Source of the DNA: SpSt-600 sp042408195
Lineage (GTDB): Bacteria > Chloroflexota > Anaerolineae > SpSt-600
Assembly: GCA_042408195.1 (NCBI GenBank)
Contig: JBHOQL010000107.1
Location: forward strand, 34,919 to 98,918
Direction: 5' to 3'
DNA length: 64,000 nucleotides
Part shown: in pieces, positions 58,774-64,000 of the stretch
How positions within the stretch are numbered: the first letter of the stretch is position 1
How the letters are laid out: the number at the start of each line of letters is the position of its first letter
The notes under the pieces: generated by a model
What the model saw: only the letters and a program-made list of their open reading frames with translations
The model's database searches: none
What the model was told of the DNA's origin: nothing
Position numbers and translations under genes: made by a program

Positions 58774-58845
58774 TGGGCGAGGAGGGTTTCGAACCCCCGA
58801 CCTCGCGGATGTGAGCCGCGCGCTCTACCGCTGAGCTACTCGCCC
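58774..58845 (-). tRNA. tRNA-Val (CAC)
   Basis: On the minus strand, the acceptor stem GGGCGAG/CTCGCCC pairs perfectly, followed by U8-A9 and the D stem GCTC/GAGC. The anticodon stem CGCGG/CCGCG carries loop CTCACAT with anticodon CAC. The T stem GGGGG/CCCTC (one G-U) has loop TTCGAAA, and the discriminator is A. CCA is not encoded. Its 72 bases include the discriminator. Confidence 0.96.
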
Positions 58846-58856
58846 CTTTTGATTTT

Positions 58857-58885
58857 ATTATATGGCAAATTCAGGGACTTGTCAA
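58857..58885 (-). promoter_or_regulatory. Consensus promoter of tRNA-Val
   Basis: On the minus strand, TTGACA (58880-58885), a 17-bp spacer and TATAAT (58857-58862), both perfect sigma-70 hexamers, ending 11 bases before the tRNA. Confidence 0.9.
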
Positions 58886-59288
58886 AATTTGTGAAAGCTT
58901 GCCTTCGAAAAACAGGCCCCGCTCACAAAGCTTGGCCCAATTTAACAATCTCAAGCCAGACCAGGGACCGGCTTTCGCTGGCCTTTTGAAGAAGTAACGG
59001 GATGTGCTTCAGAAAAGACGAAACAGGTAGTTAATTGCTATCCATGCAATTTGTCCGCGAACACAGCCATGAGCCAAGCAAATCCAAACCTGGAGGGGTA
59101 AGTAGAAAGGGCATAGAGCAATTTCCTGCATCTGCCTACAAGTGGGACCTACAGCCGAAACAAACCCGGAGCTCACAAGGGGAAGCGAACGCAGGATGAG
59201 TTTTCAGAATTGCCAATTTGAGGAGGCGCTGGAAGCTTCCAAGCACAGATCCAAAACCGGCGGTATGTTAACTGTACCTCCAGAAAAA
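58886..59288. other. 403-bp gap without a gene
   Basis: No open frame with a start signal was seen. It holds the third copy of the intergenic repeat and a short hairpin near ACCGGCTTTCGCTGG. Nothing else is recognised. Confidence 0.45.
59116..59148 (+). repeat. Intergenic repeat, copy 3 of 3
   Basis: It matches copy 1 at 22 of 33 positions, best in the TTTCCTGC, TGCC and GGGAC blocks. It is the most diverged copy. Confidence 0.3.
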
Positions 59289-59316
59289 TTGCAAACCCCT
59301 GAGCACGGAGTATAAT
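59289..59316 (+). promoter_or_regulatory. Sigma-70-type promoter of the YfhO gene
   Basis: TTGCAA (59289-59294), a 16-bp spacer and TATAAT (59311-59316), 29 bases before the TTG start. Confidence 0.75.
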
Positions 59317-59345
59317 AGCTTGAGAGAACTCCCTGGAGGCTCAAG

Positions 59346-62039
59346 TTGAGCAAGAAAGCGAACCTATTGGCCTTCCTTTTCCTCCTCTGCACAGTGCTGC
59401 TCTTAGCCCACCGTATCCTTTTCACCAACCGCATTTTGGTTGGCCTTGACCTTTTCACTTATTTTTACCCCTATTGGCACCTTGCAACTGAAGCCTTGAA
59501 AAGAGGCCAAATCCCTTTGTGGAACCCCTACCTCTTCATGGGCAGTCCGCTTCTGGCTAACATCCAGCTCTCCTTTTTCTACGGGATCAACTGGCCTCTT
59601 ATAGTCTGGTTTTCCCCTCCGCAAGCTGTAAAGTTTTCCATAGTCCTCCACCTCTTCTTGGCGGGTCTTTCTACCTGGCTTCTAGCCAGGAAGAAACTCG
59701 GACTTTCCCCGGCCGCCTCTCTGCTTTCAGCCACGGGATTCTCTGCAGGGGGATTCCTTGTGGCCCAGGCTGAGCATGTAAACCAACTGGCGGTGATTAC
59801 TTGGCTGCCCCTTTTCATTTTCTTAGTAAACTACAGCCCTTTAGCTGCAGCTTTTATCTTCTGTCTTATGGTTTTCGCTGGTCACCTGCAAGCTTTGTAC
59901 ATAAGCCTTGCCGCCGCAAGCCTTTATCTCCTCTTCTCCAGTTTTTCTGATAGAGGTAGAAGCCTACTTAAACTGCTTATCGCCTGTGGGGCCGGACTTG
60001 GTCTATCAGCTATCCAGCTCATCCCTACACTGGAACTGGCAGGCCTCTCCATCCGCAGTCAGGGTCTATCGTTTCAGGATGCAACCGCTTTTTCCCTGAG
60101 GCCTTTTCTCCTTGCCTATTCTCTGCTGCCTCCCATAGGCATAAAGCTTGAAGTCTTTTTCGGAAGCAGAGCCTTCACCGAATATGTAGCCTACGAGGGG
60201 GTTATATGCTTGCTTCTGGCCATCGCTGGCCTGATTTCTCCTGAGAAGAAAAAGTGGCCTTGGGCGGCGATGGTCTTAGTGGGTTTGTTTCTGGCTTTCG
60301 GGCGAGCCAATCCCTTCTACCGTTTCCTGTATGAATTTGTCCCGGGTTTTTCTTCCTTCCGGGCTCCTGCACGTTGGATGTTGCTCTACGCTCTGGGGCT
60401 ACCGGTGCTTGCGGGAATAGGCCTGGATCACCTGCGCTTTCTTTCTCTGAAGATTTACTTACCATTGCTGGGGGCGGCATCCATCATCCTTGTCCCCTCT
60501 TTTATCGTTTCACCGCCGCCTCTCACGACATTAATGGCCTGGCTGGTCGCAGGCTTACTGGGGTTAATTTTAATCCTCGGGGTGCGGATGAAAGGCTTTC
60601 CCACCTGGCCCGCTGCCTTTATTCTGATCGCTGAATTGATCCTGGCTTCAGGCAGCATGCCCCTAAGTAACCCAACTGCTCCTCAGGCTTTCTCCAGCTG
60701 GCGGACCGCCCCTCTTCACCTAGCCCTCGTCCAAGAAAAGGGGGAAATCTTCCGCTTTCTCTCCTTTTCCTCCCTTGTCTTCGACCCGGGCGATCTTGGG
60801 GAAATGCGCTCCGCTTACCTTGAACCGTTGGGGGAGGAAGCTTTTTACGATTTAGTCGTCGCTGTAAAGCAGAAGGAAGTATTAGCTCCTAACCTCCCCG
60901 CTCTTTACGGCTTCCATACCGTTGACGGCTATGACGGAGGGCTATTACCCCTGAGAGATTTCGTGAAAGTAACGGGGCCCATGCATTATGCCGGCCGGAA
61001 GGCCATGGACGGTAGGCTCTATCAGTTCATCCATGCGCCGCCCCCTGATCCATTGCTGGACCTTTTCAATGTGCGCTTTCTGGTAACGGATAAGGTTTAC
61101 GATTTATGGGTGGATGGAGTTTACTACGACCTGAGCTTCGGCGCCTCCCTCGGAGCGGGAGATGCGCTGACCGTAACCCTTTCCGAAGCTTTTCCTGCTA
61201 CAGGCATCGGCTTTATCTCCTGGATCGAAGGGGTGGAGCCAAAGCCTGGAGCACCAGTAGCGGAAGTAGAGGTTTTCAGAGAAGGGGGTGGGAGCAGGCT
61301 TTACATTCTAAGGGCAGAGGAAGACACTTCCAGTGAATTCTGCTCTGGGGAAAGGTGTGCCCGCACAGTGGGCAAAATGCCCGATCTTTCCGAGCCCCTC
61401 ATGAGAGGGTCCAACCTTTATCATTCCAAAAGAGAATGGGGCCAATGGGAGAAGATCGAGAAGGTTGTCTTCAGGGGACGATTGAAAGAAGGAAAGTGGC
61501 ACCTCAAAGGTTCTTCTTTGTTCAACAGATCAGCAGGTTCTTTCCAGCCTTTGATAGTTTCCGACCAAGGACCGTTCGCTCTGGTGCATTCGGGCGATGT
61601 CAAAATATACGAGAACCTGGATTGCTTGCCAAGAGCAATGATAGTGCATGGGGAAGAAGCTGTGCCGGAGGAAATGGAAGATCCGCTTGCTCTGGAGGAA
61701 ATTGTAAGGAACAGCTTCAATCCGGCGGAGGAAGCTTCTATAGAGCTTTACGATGAAAGGCGAGTGGTGATCAAAGTGCGCCTGGAGGAACCCGGTTACC
61801 TGGTTTTAACCGATGCCTTTTATCCTGGTTGGGAAGCCCGTTCACGCAGGCATGGGTCCATCCCTGTAAGGAAAGTCTGGAGTTACTTCCGGGCCGTAAG
61901 CTTACCCGAGGGTGAAGATGTGGTTGAATTCGTCTACAGACCGCGATCCTTCGCTATTGGCTTTGCTTTTAGCGCGCTGACGGGACTCGCACTTGCGGCT
62001 GTGGTCTTAAGGAGAGCCTTTGTTCCCGGATCAGCCTAA
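59346..62039 (+). CDS. YfhO-family large membrane protein (GT-C-like)
   Basis: An 897-residue protein with many membrane helices in its first half and a soluble C-terminal region, ending in one last helix (FAIGFAFSALTGLALAAVVL). Family features include RGQIPLWNPYLFMGSPLLAN in the first outer loop, FSSFRAPARWMLLYALGLPV, and YPGWEARSRRHG before the last helix. YfhO proteins are putative glycosyltransferases, linked in Bacillus and Listeria to teichoic acid glycosylation. The start is TTG behind TGGAGG, just after a promoter. The last 4 bases overlap a convergent gene. Confidence 0.87.
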   Translation: MSKKANLLAFLFLLCTVLLLAHRILFTNRILVGLDLFTYFYPYWHLATEALKRGQIPLWNPYLFMGSPLLANIQLSFFYGINWPLIVWFSPPQAVKFSIVLHLFLAGLSTWLLARKKLGLSPAASLLSATGFSAGGFLVAQAEHVNQLAVITWLPLFIFLVNYSPLAAAFIFCLMVFAGHLQALYISLAAASLYLLFSSFSDRGRSLLKLLIACGAGLGLSAIQLIPTLELAGLSIRSQGLSFQDATAFSLRPFLLAYSLLPPIGIKLEVFFGSRAFTEYVAYEGVICLLLAIAGLISPEKKKWPWAAMVLVGLFLAFGRANPFYRFLYEFVPGFSSFRAPARWMLLYALGLPVLAGIGLDHLRFLSLKIYLPLLGAASIILVPSFIVSPPPLTTLMAWLVAGLLGLILILGVRMKGFPTWPAAFILIAELILASGSMPLSNPTAPQAFSSWRTAPLHLALVQEKGEIFRFLSFSSLVFDPGDLGEMRSAYLEPLGEEAFYDLVVAVKQKEVLAPNLPALYGFHTVDGYDGGLLPLRDFVKVTGPMHYAGRKAMDGRLYQFIHAPPPDPLLDLFNVRFLVTDKVYDLWVDGVYYDLSFGASLGAGDALTVTLSEAFPATGIGFISWIEGVEPKPGAPVAEVEVFREGGGSRLYILRAEEDTSSEFCSGERCARTVGKMPDLSEPLMRGSNLYHSKREWGQWEKIEKVVFRGRLKEGKWHLKGSSLFNRSAGSFQPLIVSDQGPFALVHSGDVKIYENLDCLPRAMIVHGEEAVPEEMEDPLALEEIVRNSFNPAEEASIELYDERRVVIKVRLEEPGYLVLTDAFYPGWEARSRRHGSIPVRKVWSYFRAVSLPEGEDVVEFVYRPRSFAIGFAFSALTGLALAAVVLRRAFVPGSA

Positions 62040-62731
62040 CGAAGAGGTGGGAATTCGCCCTCGTCCAGCTGCTCAGTAGCAGCAGTACCCCCCACGACCG
62101 GATGCAGGGTGACGCTCCACACAGTGGCAGTAGTGGCGGTGGTGGTGTAAGGGAACTCATCCTCAAAGACTTCGTACCTCGCTCTACGGGTGAAGCGGCC
62201 CCTGGCTTCGTCCCAGTCTTCCCCCAACATGAAGAAAAGCTTGTAGGTGCCATCGCGGATACCAGAGATCGTGAATTTACTGTGGGCCTGAATATACACT
62301 GCAAAGATGGGTTCATCTGCGAGGGTTGTGAAGACCACAACTGCGTCCAGATCAGTGCCGTTTTCTACTTCCAGCTCACCGTAGCCGTCAAGGGGCACCG
62401 TTTGCTTGATGAAAGTTCCTGTGGGCAAGCGGCGCGGCGGTAATGTCGGTGTGGGCCTACGCGTCGGGGTCAAAGTTGGGGTAGGAGTGGGGGGCAAAAC
62501 AGGGGTAGCAGAGGGGGTGGATGTAGGGGGCATCGTGGGCGTGGGTGTGGAGGTCGGAACAGGGGTATAGGTTGGAGTTGAAGTAGGAGCCTGAGCGGTC
62601 AGGGTAGCGAAAATCCTGGCAGCGATCTCCGTAGCCATGGCATTTCGCTCTGCCTGAGAAGGCCCGCAAGCCATCAACGCAATCCCCAGGAAGATTATCA
62701 ACAAAGCAGGCATCGCGAGTTTAATCTTCAC
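62036..62731 (-). CDS. Lipoprotein with Thr/Pro-rich linker, unknown function
   Basis: The N-terminal signal peptide ends in the lipobox LMACG (Cys22). After a short helix (about 25-47) comes a low-complexity Thr-Pro-Ser linker (about 48-100), common in Chloroflexota envelope proteins. A beta-rich domain of about 130 residues follows (VPLDGYGELEVENGTDLDAV and on), perhaps a binding module. I do not recognise the domain. The ATG follows GAAAGGAGG. Confidence 0.8.
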   Translation of the reverse strand: MKIKLAMPALLIIFLGIALMACGPSQAERNAMATEIAARIFATLTAQAPTSTPTYTPVPTSTPTPTMPPTSTPSATPVLPPTPTPTLTPTRRPTPTLPPRRLPTGTFIKQTVPLDGYGELEVENGTDLDAVVVFTTLADEPIFAVYIQAHSKFTISGIRDGTYKLFFMLGEDWDEARGRFTRRARYEVFEDEFPYTTTATTATVWSVTLHPVVGGTAATEQLDEGEFPPLR

Positions 62732-62867
62732 TATTAACCTCCTTTCTGGAGGTAAAGGTTGCTTTCACATAAGACCCGGGCTATTTTAAAAACTGGGCTT
62801 TGGACAAACTCCGGAATTGAGGGGGTTGCCCTTGCACGATCCTGAAATCTGAGTCATCTTATAGGGC

Positions 62868-64000
62868 GTGAGCGCATCTATCCCCTCCCAATTCCGCAAG
62901 CAACTTTATAAGTTGCTGTGCCTTTACAATTGGGCCGACACCGGGACGGACCTGATAGATGCCCTCCCTTGTGCTCAGGGGGAGCAGTCAGTGGGGGAAT
63001 TGAGCCTGCCCCCCCTTCGTGCCCAACACTACAGCGGGTTCTTCAAAGCCATCGGCCATTTCCCGCTCTCTCCCCAGCAGATGATCTCCCTGTTTGACCC
63101 CCATCCCCAGCTCCCCCATAGGCAATCCTTCCGGTTGCTGACAGTGGATACCATCCCCGCCCCTGTGCCGCCTGCCTGGAAGACCAAGGGTTCGCCTACG
63201 CCCCCAACCCGACCCCAGGTCAGAAGCCGGTAGCGCTCGGGCATGTCTACTCCCTGATGGCCTCCCTGCCCAAGGGGAAGATAGAGACTACACTGCCGCG
63301 GGCGGTGTTCCTGGACGCACGACAGGAGGCGACCGACCAGAATGCCGCCCAGGTCGCCAGAGAACAAGTCTCCCACTGGCTTTAAGCCCAAGCCAACCCA
63401 TCCCTCCCCCGACCAGACCCTGGTGGAAACGGACAGCCGCTACAGCTTACCGGAGTTCATCTACCCTCTGGTGGTAGAGGAGGGAACCAACGGGCTGGTT
63501 CGGCTGCCCACCGAAGGGGGAATCTGCGCGGTGGGGCATCCTCGCTGTACGGGAAGCGGTTTGACCTGGGCAACCCAACCACCTGGCCGAAGCCAGATGG
63601 GAAGGAGACCTGGACGGTCACCAACCGACGGGGGCAGACCCGGGTTTACCACCTGCAGGCGTGGCGGGAGATGCGGATACGCGGGACCCGCCAGCGGCCG
63701 ATGTACCGGTGTCCTTTCACCCTTATCCGGGTCTGGGTCACCACGCCGGAGAGGGAGGCGGAATCCCCTGGTGACCGCCTATCAGACGCCGGAGGTAGAG
63801 CACAAGGAGCAGTGGTGGCATACCCCGATGCTGGCAGCTTTCCAGTTGTGGCTGGCCCAAAAGATAAGCCGGCCCGAGCTCCGGCCGTGGGAGCGGTATG
63901 CCTCCCGGGGGCGGGAGAAAGGGGAGCGGTTGCCGGCCCAGCCCCAGCGTGAAATTCTCCGGAAGGGGGCTTCAGAGGACCATCGAGCAGTCTCTCGGCC
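62868..64000 (+). pseudogene. Degraded transposase (IS element remnant), cut by the window edge
   Basis: A DDE-type transposase can be read only by changing frame at least four times (frame 0, +2, 0, +2, 0 relative to 62868). The pieces are: start (GTG) to about 63175 (FRKQLYKLLCLYNWADTGTD, then RLLTVDTIPAP), 63176-63385 (LEDQGFAYAPNPTPGQKPVA), about 63417-63540 (VETDSRYSLPEFIYPLVVEE), 63548-63770 (YGKRFDLGNPTTWPKPDGKE) and 63795 on (WWHTPMLAAFQLWLAQ). The order and spacing fit a family of transposases with TDTTP and GHQYS-like motifs. It is certainly inactive. The right end and inverted repeats lie outside the window. Confidence 0.85.

Overview
The window looks like a chromosome segment of an anaerobic Chloroflexota bacterium, possibly Anaerolineae-like and acetogenic or carboxydotrophic. 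The phylum call rests on three things: a PMT-type membrane protein fused to a Chlor_Arch_YYY (DUF2298) domain, a lipoprotein with a long Thr/Pro-rich linker, and a second giant membrane protein of the YfhO type. This is inference from gene content, not a phylogeny. Promoters resemble sigma-70 sites (TTGNNN, 16-18 bp, TATAAT), and ATGA/GTGA/TTGA stop-start overlaps are frequent.

Layout. (1) 0.7-11.7 kb, plus strand: a tight run of moaA, an XdhC-like maturation factor, a patatin, the YYY protein, pncC, a RACE/AcsV-type corrinoid reactivator and a tungsten-type aldehyde:ferredoxin oxidoreductase. (2) 12.1-18.2 kb: a GPH-type MFS transporter and a PLP lyase/decarboxylase on the plus strand, then a minus-strand ECF transporter whose S-component gene carries an in-frame TAA near its 5' end. 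(3) 18.5-37.7 kb, minus strand: a large Wood-Ljungdahl region. In transcription order it holds mvhD2, a giant hdrA-gltD-hdrA fusion, mvhD1, metV, a 38-aa ORF, metF, an hdrC-hdrB fusion, fchA, folD, bioY, a 57-aa ORF, fhs, an HMA-like protein without its CxxC, cooS/acsA, a nucleotidyltransferase and acsB, followed by a CBS protein. The corrinoid protein (acsC/acsD), its methyltransferase (acsE) and a formate dehydrogenase are not in the window. (4) 37.8-45.7 kb, minus strand: a complete F1Fo ATP synthase operon (two small I/Z-type genes, then B-E-F-H-A-G-D-C) with mreB overlapping the end of atpC. (5) 46-64 kb: mixed housekeeping genes, including an ANTAR regulator, nadE, a PHP phosphoesterase, a sortase, a lone receiver protein, GT2 and flippase genes, DUF58, a ROK kinase, a HEAT-repeat protein, a CBS/CorC protein, glmU, ridA, an HNH protein, tRNA-Val(CAC), the YfhO protein, a lipoprotein, and a frameshifted transposase at the right edge.

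How the genes fit together. Fhs, FchA, FolD and MetF/MetV take formate to methyl-THF. The HdrA/HdrCB/MvhD set beside metFV is the expected electron-transfer (probably flavin-bifurcating) partner of the methylene-THF reductase. CooS and AcsB make CO and acetyl-CoA. The ATP synthase downstream-facing the same way would use the ion gradient such a metabolism builds. The RACE protein and AOR in region 1 could serve the same metabolism (reactivating Co(II) corrinoid, interconverting acids and aldehydes with ferredoxin). The most unusual candidate system is the MetFV-Hdr locus: a 1475-residue HdrA with an internal NAD(P)H:glutamate-synthase-like module, two MvhD paralogues flanking it, and a coupled microprotein between metV and metF.
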